Part shown: piece by piece, positions 45,413-54,771 of the stretch | Layout of the letters: the number at the start of each line of letters is the position of its first letter | Position numbering within the stretch: the stretch's first letter is position 1 | From: Paraburkholderia aromaticivorans | GTDB lineage: Bacteria > Pseudomonadota > Gammaproteobacteria > Burkholderiales > Burkholderiaceae | Direction of reading: 5' to 3' | Assembly (NCBI RefSeq): GCF_012689525.1 | Contig: NZ_CP051515.1 | Location: 2,046,001 to 2,110,000, forward strand | DNA: 64,000 bases | Notes under the pieces: model-generated | Told to the model about the DNA's origin: nothing | Database searches by the model: none | Seen by the model: only the letters and a program-made list of their open reading frames with translations | Made by a program: the position numbers and the translations under genes

Positions 45413-48237
45413 GCGAGCACCTCCTGAATACGTTGCGGGGTGACTGGCAGGTCGGTAAAGCGATGTCCGATCGCGTGCGCGATCCCGTTCACAATAGCGC
45501 CGACCACCGGAATCATCACCACTTCAGCGATGCCCTTCGGCGGATCGGTCTCCGTCAGCGGCGGCAGCACTTCGCCGGTCTGGGTCCAGACGGCGACGTC
45601 CGTAGCGCGCGGCAAGTGGTAACGATTGAAGTTCCACGTGCCGTTGCCGGGACCGTCTTCGTAGAGCGGCAGATATTCATGCAGCGCGTGGCCGATGCCC
45701 ATCGCCAGACCGCCTTGCAACTGGCCCGACACAAGTTGCGGCGAGATCTGATTACCGCATTCCATGATCGAGTGATGCGCGAGCAGATCGACCTTGCCGC
45801 TCGCTTCATGCACCGACAGTTCGACCAGCGTGCCGACCGCGCTGTAATACGTCACGGCCGCGTTGTTGCGCTGGACCGGCGGAATGAACACGCGCTGACG
45901 ATCCAGCACGCGGTAACGATTCGGCGTGGTCTGCATCTTCTGCTTGTCGGCAGACACGTTGTCGCCGTAGCGCACCGCGAGTCCATCGAGCGGCCAACGC
46001 TCGACGCTGCCGTCGATCTCGAAGTCCGCTTCGGTCCACTGCCAGCGGTTGAACACGTGCACGGTCGCGCCGGTCACGAGTCCGAGTTCGTGCGCCTTCT
46101 TCGCGAGCTGTTCGAACGGCAGCGCTTCGAGGCCCGCGGCGGAGAGCTTGCCGTCGACCCAGCGCGCGTCTTCGATACGCACCACCAGCGGCGCGGCCTG
46201 GCCGCCGCCGATGCCCTGACTCCAGATCGACATCGCCGCGGGCCACAGACCATGCGTGAACACGACGCGCGCCGCTTCGCGCGTGCTGTGCGTGAAGTAG
46301 TAAGCGGAATTCGTCGCGCTCGACGGCGATGCGTAGCCCGGCGACCAGCGCGGATTCGCCGCGAGCTTGTCCTGCTCCGCTTGCGACATCATGTACGGAT
46401 CGCCGCTCGTGACGACCGGCAGATCGGGCCAATCGGTGATGGCGACATGCACATCGGTGGCCGGCTTGCCGAGCCATTTCGCCACCGCGACGGCCTGCGA
46501 CGTCGACATGCCGGTGCCGATTTCGGCGGCCGTGTGTTGCAGGCTGATCTTGCCGTCGGCGCTGAACTCGACCTTCGCGAACGACGTTTCCGCGCCGGTG
46601 CCGAAGTCCTTCTGCACGCACGCGAAGCCGACGCCGTAACGCTTGCCCGGATGCGCCGCTTCGAACTCGGTTTTGCGCTTCGCGCGGTTCAGCCACAGCG
46701 GATGCACACGGGCTTTGTTCAACACATCGTCGACGCGAATCGCACCGGCCGGCACCGCGCCTTGCGTGTTCTTCATGCCGGAACGCAGCGCGTTTTTCAG
46801 GCGGAACTCGATCGGATCGAGTTCAAGCTGCGCGGCGATCTCATCGATCATCATCTCGGTCGCGGCCATGCTCTGCAGCGTGCCGTAGCCGCGTGCGGAA
46901 CCCGCGTCGATTGCGCGCGTTGCAATCGCCACCGCCGACAGATCGTTCTTCGGGAAGTAGTAGATCGACTGCGCGGCCGTTGCGCCGACCATCGCCACCG
47001 ACGGCGAGAAGTTGCAGCGTCCGCCGCCGTTCGCTTCCATCTCCGCCTTGAACGATTGCAGCAGACCGCTCTTTTTATCGACGGCGATGCGGTAGTTCAT
47101 CTTGAACGCATGGCGCTTCAACGAAGTCTGGAACTGCTCGTAACGATCGTTGGCAAGGCGCACGGGACGGCCGTCGGCGTACATCGCGCAAACGAGGCCA
47201 TAGAACGGCACGTTGAAGTGATCCTTGGAACCGTAGCCCACCGTGTAACACGGGTGGATGAACAGGTTCTTCACCGGGAACGCGCACTTCGCGACCATGC
47301 CGGCCGCGCTGTCGGCGACCTCGGACGGCGCCTGGGTCGGCACGACCATATGCAGCGATTGCGTCGCCGCGTCGTACCAGCAGTTCGCGTTGTCGGGCTC
47401 GAGCGCAGCCGTATCGATCGACTGCGTGTTGTACTCACGTTCCATCACCAGCCAGTCCGCCGACGGCTGATCGAGCTCCTGCTGGATCCGCGCGGCGTGG
47501 AACATGCCCTGCTCGTCGAGCTTGCCGTGTTCGACGCCGTCCGGCCACACCGGCTGATGCTTGCGCATCATGCTCGGGAAAACGGGTGCGTCTTTCAGAC
47601 TGGAGAAGGCGTCATCGTCATACGGCGTCTTGCCGCCGACGCGCACGAAGCGGAACGTGCCCCACGGATCGCGTTCGAGCGCGCCGGTTGGCGCGCCGTA
47701 ACGGATGATCTGATCCTGGAACTTGAGCTTGTCTTTCGCGAATCGGAAACGCGCGAAGTCGTGATAGATCAGGATCGCCACCGCCTGGCCGAGATACGCG
47801 GGCGTCTTGCCCGGCGGCAGCAGCATGTCGTCGCCATAGAAGGCCGGGAAGACCAGGCCGTCGCGCGCGAGATCGGCGGCGGTGATCACGCGGTCCGGTT
47901 TCAGTTCGTCGCCGAGCAGCGTCAGGTCGAAACCTTCATAGCTGCGGTCGGCTTGCGTCGTGCGCAGAATGAAAGCGTGCGACTGCTGCTGCGGCCAGTG
48001 CGGCATGTCGGCGGCGCGAATGTCGCGGGCGAACACTTTCGAGCCGGTGACTTTGGCAATCCCGTCGATGCGGAACTTGGCCTGACCGTTGGCCGCATCC
48101 CACTGCACGGGCGTCAGGATTTTTTCTTCGAACAACGCAGCGAATGCGCGGCTGCCCATCGGCGTGATATACACCGACACACCCGCCAACACGCTGGCCT
48201 TCAGAAAACTACGACGCGAAAGGTCGAGTTTCCCCAT
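45409..48237 (-). CDS. Molybdopterin-binding subunit of molybdenum hydroxylase 2
   Basis: 942 aa from ATG 48237 (GGAGAAGT ribosome site), about 190 longer than the operon 1 subunit. Tat-type leader LSRRSFLKASVLAGVSVYIT. Motifs include HTAAEIGTGMSTSQAVAVAK and, near the C-terminus, PKGIAEVVMIPVVGAIVNGI with the active-site Glu. Of the two large subunits this is the one more like aldehyde dehydrogenases such as AldH. Gene order here is large, small, cytochrome, whereas operon 1 runs small, large, cytochrome. Confidence 0.9.
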   Translation of the reverse strand: MGKLDLSRRSFLKASVLAGVSVYITPMGSRAFAALFEEKILTPVQWDAANGQAKFRIDGIAKVTGSKVFARDIRAADMPHWPQQQSHAFILRTTQADRSYEGFDLTLLGDELKPDRVITAADLARDGLVFPAFYGDDMLLPPGKTPAYLGQAVAILIYHDFARFRFAKDKLKFQDQIIRYGAPTGALERDPWGTFRFVRVGGKTPYDDDAFSSLKDAPVFPSMMRKHQPVWPDGVEHGKLDEQGMFHAARIQQELDQPSADWLVMEREYNTQSIDTAALEPDNANCWYDAATQSLHMVVPTQAPSEVADSAAGMVAKCAFPVKNLFIHPCYTVGYGSKDHFNVPFYGLVCAMYADGRPVRLANDRYEQFQTSLKRHAFKMNYRIAVDKKSGLLQSFKAEMEANGGGRCNFSPSVAMVGATAAQSIYYFPKNDLSAVAIATRAIDAGSARGYGTLQSMAATEMMIDEIAAQLELDPIEFRLKNALRSGMKNTQGAVPAGAIRVDDVLNKARVHPLWLNRAKRKTEFEAAHPGKRYGVGFACVQKDFGTGAETSFAKVEFSADGKISLQHTAAEIGTGMSTSQAVAVAKWLGKPATDVHVAITDWPDLPVVTSGDPYMMSQAEQDKLAANPRWSPGYASPSSATNSAYYFTHSTREAARVVFTHGLWPAAMSIWSQGIGGGQAAPLVVRIEDARWVDGKLSAAGLEALPFEQLAKKAHELGLVTGATVHVFNRWQWTEADFEIDGSVERWPLDGLAVRYGDNVSADKQKMQTTPNRYRVLDRQRVFIPPVQRNNAAVTYYSAVGTLVELSVHEASGKVDLLAHHSIMECGNQISPQLVSGQLQGGLAMGIGHALHEYLPLYEDGPGNGTWNFNRYHLPRATDVAVWTQTGEVLPPLTETDPPKGIAEVVMIPVVGAIVNGIAHAIGHRFTDLPVTPQRIQEVLA

Positions 48238-48706
48238 GGACTTCTCCTTTAGTGAATACGGCGGCAACCGGGGCTTCTTCAAGGCGTCGTCCGAGGGGCT
48301 TCCATCGAGGCGGCCCATAAGAGTACTTCCTTCTGGCGTCGTCAGAAAAACGCGGGCACGGACCGTCACGCGCGCGGGCTGGCACACGACGAACTTGCGC
48401 TGGACGGCTGTCACCACGAGGGAGGTATTCGAGCCGCGGGCGCTATCTAACGCCCGGGCGTACCGGCGACCTGCGACGACCGTCACTTTGGTCGTGCCGC
48501 AGTCGATCTGATTGACCTTGAACTACCGTGAGTTGCCTTTCCTCGCCCCACAGAGGGCAAGGGGCGGGATTATCGCGCTGATTCGCCGTAGGGTGCGTCA
48601 AATTTTGTGCGCTATCTGGCGAATAACGAATCTGGTATGAAGCGCTATATTCGCGGGTTTACAGCGGTTTTTGACGGGTTTTATACTTTTTTATCAGCAT
48701 GTCGAA
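48238..48706. other. 469-bp promoter region of operon 2
   Basis: Holds a CGCCCC/GGGGCG hairpin (48544-48566), perhaps the terminator of the DeoR gene, and the promoter of operon 2. It is AT-rich near 48590-48700. No gene recognised. Confidence 0.4.
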
Positions 48707-49462
48707 CTATGCGCGCACGATGCTGATGCCCAAGGCCTCGAATGGCGCGGTCAATGCCTCGTCCGTATTCCGTTCGACGACGATCGTGCTGGCCGCCGTC
48801 ACGTCCGCGATCTTGTAGGCCGAGGCCGCATTGAGTTTTTCCGCCGACGCCAGCACCACCGTCTCCGCGGCATGTTCCGCGAACGCGCGTTTCACATAGG
48901 CCTCTTCCCTATCGCCGGTGCTCAGGCCCGCTTGCGGATGCACGCCGGTCACGCCCATGAAATACAGGTCCGCGCGAATGTGGCTGAGCGCTTCGATGGC
49001 CGCGGCGCCGACGTTGACCATCGAATGCCGGAACAGGCGGCCGCCGATCATGACGACCTCGAGCTCGGCGTGCTCCGCGAGTTCGACGGCGATGCTCGGG
49101 CTGTGCGTGACGATCGTCGCGCGCAAGTCACGCGGCAGATGGCGCGCCAGTTGCACGGCCGTCGTGCCGCCGTCGACGAACGCAATCTGGCCGTGCGCGA
49201 TCATGCCGGCCGCCGCCCGGCCGATCGCCGCCTTCGACGCCGATTCGATCCGCTCGCGCCCGGCGAAATCCACCGCCGCCGGCGACGCCGGCAGTGCGCC
49301 GCCATGCACGCGCTGAAGCTGGCCTTCGGCGGCGAGTTCGCGCAGATCGCGGCGAATCGTGTCCTCGGAGACCTCGAATTCGGCGCTCAAAGTTTTGGCG
49401 ATCACTTGCCCGTTGCGTTTGAGCGCGTCGAGTATCAACTGCTTTCTTTGCGATGTGAGCAC
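48707..49462 (-). CDS. DeoR-family transcriptional regulator
   Basis: 251 aa from GTG 49462, with AAGGA ahead. Winged helix (residues 1-57; AKTLSAEFEVSEDTIRRDLR, VHGGALP) and effector domain (GQIAFVDGGTTAVQLARHLP). Divergent from nudK over 113 bp, and directly upstream of operon 2 on the same strand, so it could control either. Confidence 0.88.
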   Translation of the reverse strand: MLTSQRKQLILDALKRNGQVIAKTLSAEFEVSEDTIRRDLRELAAEGQLQRVHGGALPASPAAVDFAGRERIESASKAAIGRAAAGMIAHGQIAFVDGGTTAVQLARHLPRDLRATIVTHSPSIAVELAEHAELEVVMIGGRLFRHSMVNVGAAAIEALSHIRADLYFMGVTGVHPQAGLSTGDREEAYVKRAFAEHAAETVVLASAEKLNAASAYKIADVTAASTIVVERNTDEALTAPFEALGISIVRA

Positions 49463-49584
49463 GGTGGCGGTCCTTACCGAGTTTCAGCAGTTTGCACGAA
49501 ATTACTTGTTTTTGCACGATATCGCACGATACCATGATTCGCATGCGGAGCGAACCGCGTTTCCTATAGGACAGGATGCGAGCC

Positions 49585-50172
49585 ATGAACGAAATCGCCG
49601 AACGGGTCAGGATTGTCGACGTCGAGGTGCTGTCAGACGACTGGTACGTGCTGAAAAAAACCACTTTCGACTACCAACGCGCCGACGGCAGTTGGCAGCG
49701 CCAGAGCCGCGAAACCTACGACCGCGGCAACGGCGCGACGCTGCTGCTCTACGAACCGCACCGGCGCACGGTCGTGCTGACGCGGCAATTCCGTCTGCCG
49801 GCGTTCGTCAACGGCCATCACGGCATGCTGATCGAGACGCCGGCCGGGCTGCTGGAGACCGCGTCGCCGGAAGAGCGGATTCGCGCGGAAGTCGAGGAAG
49901 AAACCGGCTATCGCGTGCACGACGTCCGCAAGGTCTTCGAGGCCTTCATGAGTCCGGGGTCGGTCACGGAGAAACTGCACTTTTTCGTCGCCGAATACGA
50001 TGCGGTGGCAAAAGTCGGCACAGGCGGCGGCCTCGCCGACGAAGGTGAAGATATCGAGGTGCTGGAACTGCCGGTGGATGAAGCGCTGGCGATGATCGAG
50101 CGCGGCGAAATCGTCGACGGAAAGACCATCATGCTGTTGCAGTACGCCAGGCTGAATCTGTTCGGCAGGTAG
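49585..50172 (+). CDS. nudK: NUDIX pyrophosphatase, NudK-like
   Basis: 195 aa. Very close in pattern to E. coli NudK (GDP-mannose pyrophosphatase): DRGNGATLLLYEPHRRTVVL, GLLETASPEERIRAEVEEET (Nudix box, with Ala where the canonical box has Arg, as in NudK), AFMSPGSVTEKLHFFVAEY and GEIVDGKTIMLLQYARL. Acts on nucleotide sugars or ADP-ribose. ATG 49585 is three codons after an alternative ATG at 49576. Confidence 0.92.
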   Translation: MNEIAERVRIVDVEVLSDDWYVLKKTTFDYQRADGSWQRQSRETYDRGNGATLLLYEPHRRTVVLTRQFRLPAFVNGHHGMLIETPAGLLETASPEERIRAEVEEETGYRVHDVRKVFEAFMSPGSVTEKLHFFVAEYDAVAKVGTGGGLADEGEDIEVLELPVDEALAMIERGEIVDGKTIMLLQYARLNLFGR

Positions 50173-50393
50173 TTCGAACGTGGCGAGTTTCCGTGCTTTT
50201 CGGACTGATCCTACGGGGTATTAGGAAAAGGACGATAGGTTGGACCCGGCAATAAAAATATTCTTACGCATCCCATTGAGGTCGACCAGCGCCGCAGTCT
50301 AGGCGGCGCCGGTTTATCGAATGGAAAACCCTTCCGTCAGAATATTTTCGATTCGCCGCCTTGATCAAGGCGGCGCATCAAGCCGAGGTTCAA

Positions 50394-50723
50394 GTGGATT
50401 CTCTCAGTTCAGCAAACCGATTCATGAGCGGTTTTTTCTTCGGCACCCTGATTGCGGCCGTGATCATGGTGCTCCTGTGCAATGCCGGCGAATTTTCGCC
50501 GTTTATGGCCAAACTGCATGCACTGGAACAGGTTATCGTGACCGCGCTGATTTCCAGCGTGATCGTCGACGCCAAACCGTTGGCCTATAAGACCGTCTGG
50601 CGCGAGCGCCGCTGCAGCTTCGTTCTCGATGAAGACATCAACGCCACGCTTCGCGGCCGGACCTTCGGCATTCCGTTCGGCGTGGTTGTCGGCATTCTGT
50701 TTCAGAATTACGTGATGAATTGA
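50394..50723 (+). CDS. Small membrane protein
   Basis: 109 aa from GTG 50394, chosen for GAGG five bases before; TTG 50361 would add 11 residues. Two to three hydrophobic segments (GFFFGTLIAAVIMVLLCNA; QVIVTALISSVIV; GIPFGVVVGILFQ). Not recognised. Confidence 0.65.
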   Translation: MDSLSSANRFMSGFFFGTLIAAVIMVLLCNAGEFSPFMAKLHALEQVIVTALISSVIVDAKPLAYKTVWRERRCSFVLDEDINATLRGRTFGIPFGVVVGILFQNYVMN

Positions 50724-50768
50724 GCGTTAATCCGTTTTAATACGTCGCTCGATATTCATCATCTTCAA

Positions 50769-50808
50769 TTCGCGCGCCTTGCGATAATCCGTTATCCAAG
50801 GCGCGCGA
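50769..50808. terminator. Long bulged stem-loop between convergent genes
   Basis: Outer arms CGCGCGCCTTG (50771-50781) and CAAGGCGCGCG (50797-50807), inner GATAA/TTATC, one bulged C and a tccg loop. It stands between the small membrane-protein gene and the aldo/keto reductase gene and could end both transcripts. Confidence 0.75.
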
Positions 50809-50862
50809 TTCGTTTACCTCTCCTGTTTTCCGTAACGGTCGATCGGACAGCCGAGTAGCCGA

Positions 50863-51864
50863 TCAATGCCCGCTGCGTTCGCTGTCCAGATGCGCCATCT
50901 GCACCTCGTTGTAGCGCGAGCCCGCCACGGCTTCAGGCGGAATCGCAGCTTCGATGCGCGCCAGTTCGTCGGCGCCCAGTTTTAAGCCGGTGGCGGCGAG
51001 CGCATCCGTCAACTGGCTGCGGCGCCGTGCACCGACCAGCGGCACGATGTCGTCGCCGCGTGACAGCGCCCATGCAATCGCCAGTTGCGCCGGATTGGTG
51101 CCGCGCACGTCGGCGATGGTGCGCAACGTTTCGACCAGCGCCAGATTGCGCTCGAGGTTCTCACCCTGAAAGCGCGGGCTCACGCTGCGAAAATCCTTCT
51201 GCGCGCCACGCTCTTTCGACCACGTGCCGCTCAGCAAACCACGCGACAACACGCCGTACGCGGTGATGCCGATGCCGAGTTCACGGCACACCGGCAAGAT
51301 TTCGGCCTCGATCCCACGCGACATCAGCGAGTATTCGATCTGCAGATCGGCAATCGGCGCGACGGCCCGCGCCCGGCGCAGCGTGTGCGCACCGACTTCC
51401 GACAAGCCGATATGGCGCACGTAGCCTTCCTTCACCAGATCGGCGATGGCGCCGACGGTCTCCTCGACCGGCACCGCCGGGTCGAGTCGCGCGGGACGGT
51501 AAATGTCGATATAGTCGGTGCCGAGCCGCCGCAGCGTGTACGCGAGGAAATTGCGCACCGCCGCCGGCCGCGCGTCGAAGCCGATCCAGCCGCCGGCCGG
51601 ATCACGCATCCCGCCGAATTTCACGCTGACCACCACGTTCTCGCGCTGACGCCCTTGCAGCGCGTCGCGGATCAGCATTTCGTTGTGGCCCATGCCGTAG
51701 AAGTCACCTGTGTCGAGCAGCGTGATGCCGGCGTCGAGCGCCGCGTGAATCGTGGCGATGCCTTCGTCGCGGTCGGCCGGACCGTACAGATCGGACATGC
51801 CCATGCAACCGAGGCCGATGGCGGAAACGCGCGGGCCCTGTTGGCCCAGTTGACGTGTGTTCAT
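50863..51864 (-). CDS. Aldo/keto reductase
   Basis: 333 aa from ATG 51864 (AAGG site seven bases ahead; earlier frames encode an Ala/Asn repeat). TIM-barrel reductase: GLGCMGMSDLYGP, DTGDFYGMGHNE (Asp and Tyr of the tetrad), VVVSVKFGG (Lys). The usual catalytic His in QxHRxD is Ala here (RPARLDP). NADPH-dependent carbonyl reduction expected, with altered chemistry possible. Divergent from a LysR gene. Confidence 0.88.
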   Translation of the reverse strand: MNTRQLGQQGPRVSAIGLGCMGMSDLYGPADRDEGIATIHAALDAGITLLDTGDFYGMGHNEMLIRDALQGRQRENVVVSVKFGGMRDPAGGWIGFDARPAAVRNFLAYTLRRLGTDYIDIYRPARLDPAVPVEETVGAIADLVKEGYVRHIGLSEVGAHTLRRARAVAPIADLQIEYSLMSRGIEAEILPVCRELGIGITAYGVLSRGLLSGTWSKERGAQKDFRSVSPRFQGENLERNLALVETLRTIADVRGTNPAQLAIAWALSRGDDIVPLVGARRRSQLTDALAATGLKLGADELARIEAAIPPEAVAGSRYNEVQMAHLDSERSGH

Positions 51865-51931
51865 TGCGTGCCTTCCCGAAGTCGTTTGATCGCGTTGAGA
51901 TTGGCGGCGAACCGGCCTGCCCGAAGACGCG

Positions 51932-51979
51932 CTTGCAGCCGCGTTTGCAGCCGCGTTTGCAGCCGTGTTTGCAGCCGCG
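51932..51979. repeat. 12-bp minisatellite, four copies
   Basis: Unit tttgcagccgcg at 51932, 51944, 51956 and 51968. The first copy starts ct instead of tt; the third ends gtg instead of gcg. Lies between the two divergent start codons. Confidence 0.85.
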
Positions 51980-52127
51980 TTCGCCACGCCTGAACGGCAT
52001 TCTGCGCCTGGCCAGTGTAGCGATAAAGGCGCGGCGTTCGATCAGATTGGTCGAAAACGGTTAACAATCGGGACAATGGAAAGCCACCTAACCCAGCCCG
52101 ACCGAACCCAGACGGAGAGCATTGTCG

Positions 52128-53075
52128 ATGGATCACTTGCAGGCCATGAAAGTCTTCGCGCGCGTCGCGCAACTCGGCAGCTTCACCAAAGCCGCCGAGC
52201 AGATGCAACTGCCGCGCCCCACCGTGAGTAACGCGATCCAATACCTCGAAAGCCATCTGCGTGTGCGGCTGCTTCAGCGCACCACGCGGCGCGTCGCGCT
52301 CACGCCCGAAGGCGCCGCTTATCACGAGCGTTGCGTCCAGGTGCTGGCCGATATCGACGACGCCGAAGCGCTATTCGCCGATGTCGCCGCCGGCCCGCGC
52401 GGCGTGATCCGCGTCGACTTGCCGGAGCGGCTGGCGCTGCACGTGGTGATCCCCGCGCTGCCGGACTTCTTCGCGCGTTATCCGGACATTCGCGTCGTGC
52501 TAAGCGCGACCGATCGCATGATCGATCTGATCGAGGACGGCGTGGATTGCGCGGTGCGGGTCGGCAGCATGGGCGACGCGACGCTGGTCGCGCGGCGCAT
52601 CGGCGAGTTCGAGCAGGTCAATTGCGCGTCGCGCGGCTACATCGAGAAACATGGCCTGCCGCGTACGCCCGCCGATCTGGACAGCCATGTCGCCGTCGGC
52701 TTTTTCTCGAGCCGCAGCGGGCGCGATCTCGACTGGGAATACCAGGAGCAAGGCGAACTGAAGACGGTGGCGATGCGCAGCGCCGTCTCCGTCAACAGCG
52801 CGCATGCCTATATCGGCTGTTGCCTCGCCGGACTCGGCATGATTCAGGGGCCGGTCGGCAGCGCGGACGCGCCGCTGTTCGAGAGCGGTGAACTCGTCGA
52901 AGTGCTGAAGGACTGGAAAGCGCCGCCGCTGCCGGTGTCGGTGGTGTTTCCCCATGGCCGGCATCTGGCGCCGCGCGTGCGGATTTTCGTCGACTGGGTG
53001 GCGGAGTTGATCGGCAAGCGAACGCCCGCCGCGGCGGCGCCCAAAAACAAACGGCCGCGCGGCACGGCTAGATAG
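52128..53075 (+). CDS. LysR-family transcriptional regulator
   Basis: 315 aa from ATG 52128 (GGAGAG ahead). Winged helix (1-60; MKVFARVAQLGSFTKAAEQM, LPRPTVSNAIQYLESHL), effector domain (about 88-300), and a basic tail (KNKRPRGTAR). CrgA/PA1570-like group with a divergent redox target, here the aldo/keto reductase. Confidence 0.9.
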   Translation: MDHLQAMKVFARVAQLGSFTKAAEQMQLPRPTVSNAIQYLESHLRVRLLQRTTRRVALTPEGAAYHERCVQVLADIDDAEALFADVAAGPRGVIRVDLPERLALHVVIPALPDFFARYPDIRVVLSATDRMIDLIEDGVDCAVRVGSMGDATLVARRIGEFEQVNCASRGYIEKHGLPRTPADLDSHVAVGFFSSRSGRDLDWEYQEQGELKTVAMRSAVSVNSAHAYIGCCLAGLGMIQGPVGSADAPLFESGELVEVLKDWKAPPLPVSVVFPHGRHLAPRVRIFVDWVAELIGKRTPAAAAPKNKRPRGTAR

Positions 53076-53087
53076 CGTGAAGCGAAC

Positions 53088-54248
53088 TCAGAACTTATGC
53101 CGGATCGCCGCGCGCACCACGACCTGCTTCGAGGTCGATGACGGCGACTGCGTGCCGACGTTGAAGGCATCGTCCAGAATCGAATAGGTCGAGTCGCCGG
53201 TCACCTGCTGATACTCGCCCTGAATGTAGACGTCGGTGCGTTTGGACAGGTTGTAATCCGCCATCAGGCCGAACGAATGAATTTTCGGCTTCACGCCGCC
53301 GGTCGAGGCGTCGTAGGTTTCCATCGTGTACACGTATTGCGCGCCGACGAACAGCATCGGCGAAATCTGATACTTGCCGTTCACCTCGAAGTTCTGATAC
53401 TTCAGCGAGTTCAGCAATACGCCCGGCGGCACGAGCGGCGTCACGCCGAGATAACCGTTGCCGATCGGGTCCAGATAATTCGAGTTGGTATAGACGAAGC
53501 CAGCCGTCGCCGGACCGAACGTATACGTGATGCCGCCGCCGAACACGCGCATGCGGGCGGCGATGAAGCTGGCGTCGTTCGCCGTGATCGCACCGTTCGC
53601 GCCATTGCCGGGATTGTCGGCCTGCAGATACGCCGCGGCCACCAGCAGACCGCCATAGGAATACTGCCCGCCGAAACTGTACGCGCGATTGTTGGCGAAG
53701 TTGGTGTCGTTGCTAAAGCTATAGACGCCGCCGAACTGGAAGCCGGACAGCGACGGACTCGTGTACTTGACCGAGTTGTCGAGCCGGAACGAGTTGTCCG
53801 TATTGTCGTTGTCGTACGGGTGCGAGAAGAGCGAGCCGGCCCAGTTGCCGTTGGCTGTGGTCTGGGCCAGATAGTCAACCACCGAATCGTACTGGCGGCC
53901 GAACGTCAATGTGCCGTAGCGCTCCGCGCTCAAGCCGACTAAGGCCTGGCGGCCGAACATCCGGCCACCCTGGTTGAGCCGCCCGGAACTCACGTCGAAA
54001 CCGTTTTCCAGCTGGAAGATCGCTTTCAGGCCGCCGCCCAGTTCCTCGGCGCCCTTCAGCCCCCAGCGGCTGCCTTGCGCATAGCCGCTCGCCAGCTCAT
54101 AGACATGGCCGCGGCCGACATTGTTGGTGTAGTTGATGCCTTCGTCGAGCACGCCGTACAGCGTGACGCTCGTCTGCGCCGAGGCGGGCGCGGCAAAAGC
54201 GGCAAACATGGCGGCGGAGACAGCTAGCGCGAACACTTGCTTGTTCAT
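53088..54248 (-). CDS. Gram-negative trimeric porin
   Basis: 386 aa from ATG 54248 (GGAGAT ahead). Signal peptide ending ASAQ, then SVTLYGVLDEGINYTNNVG, GGLKAIFQLENGFDVSSGRL, TLTFGRQYDSVVDYLAQTT, and the C-terminal VVVRAAIRHKF with Phe last, as needed for outer-membrane assembly. Sixteen-stranded general-diffusion porin of the OmpC/Omp32 type, very common in Burkholderiaceae. Confidence 0.95.
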   Translation of the reverse strand: MNKQVFALAVSAAMFAAFAAPASAQTSVTLYGVLDEGINYTNNVGRGHVYELASGYAQGSRWGLKGAEELGGGLKAIFQLENGFDVSSGRLNQGGRMFGRQALVGLSAERYGTLTFGRQYDSVVDYLAQTTANGNWAGSLFSHPYDNDNTDNSFRLDNSVKYTSPSLSGFQFGGVYSFSNDTNFANNRAYSFGGQYSYGGLLVAAAYLQADNPGNGANGAITANDASFIAARMRVFGGGITYTFGPATAGFVYTNSNYLDPIGNGYLGVTPLVPPGVLLNSLKYQNFEVNGKYQISPMLFVGAQYVYTMETYDASTGGVKPKIHSFGLMADYNLSKRTDVYIQGEYQQVTGDSTYSILDDAFNVGTQSPSSTSKQVVVRAAIRHKF

Positions 54249-54771
54249 GACGATCTCCCTGCACTCGAGCAATGGGACAACTCGATCCGGCCGCTTTGTT
54301 CTTTGCGCCTCACAAGGTGCTGCACCGACCCTGACGCGCTTTACGGAAATCCTCACACGCCGTTGGCTCGCCGTCCATTGGGTGTCGTGTCGATATCTTA
54401 AAACGTTGCGAAATCTCCACTTGGTGCGGTGAGCCCTTTTGTCGCGGCGCTCATTCAGGTAAACGGCGCAACGCCACGCGGACTTGATACCGGCCGCGCA
54501 TCACGCGCGCCGACTTGCCCTGCCTCACGCCGATTTGTCACGAAAAGAAATATAATCGCAAGCTTCTTGCGGCGGCGCAGCGGAACTCCGCGCCGCCACG
54601 CGGGTCACTTTTACTGCCTCCTGCAACCGTGCCACGTCCGGCCGGTTGGAAAGCGGCGACGCGGTCGCGTATCCGCCGCAGCATCCCAATCCAATTTCTA
54701 AAAGCCTTGTGAGACGCCTGCCGCGCTGAACCAGCGCGCCGTCGCACGGGGTTTGCTTTTGGCGCCACACA
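54249..54771. other. 523-bp divergent promoter region, porin / OpgC
   Basis: No gene recognised. The porin promoter should lie near 54260-54420, where the sequence is less GC-rich (atatcttaaaacgttgcg). No operator repeat was identified. Confidence 0.4.

Noticed and set aside
45433..48252. 939-codon plus-strand open frame over the second molybdenum-hydroxylase gene
   Set aside because: Arg/His-rich antisense artefact of high-GC third positions. The minus strand carries the Tat leader and molybdenum-site motifs.
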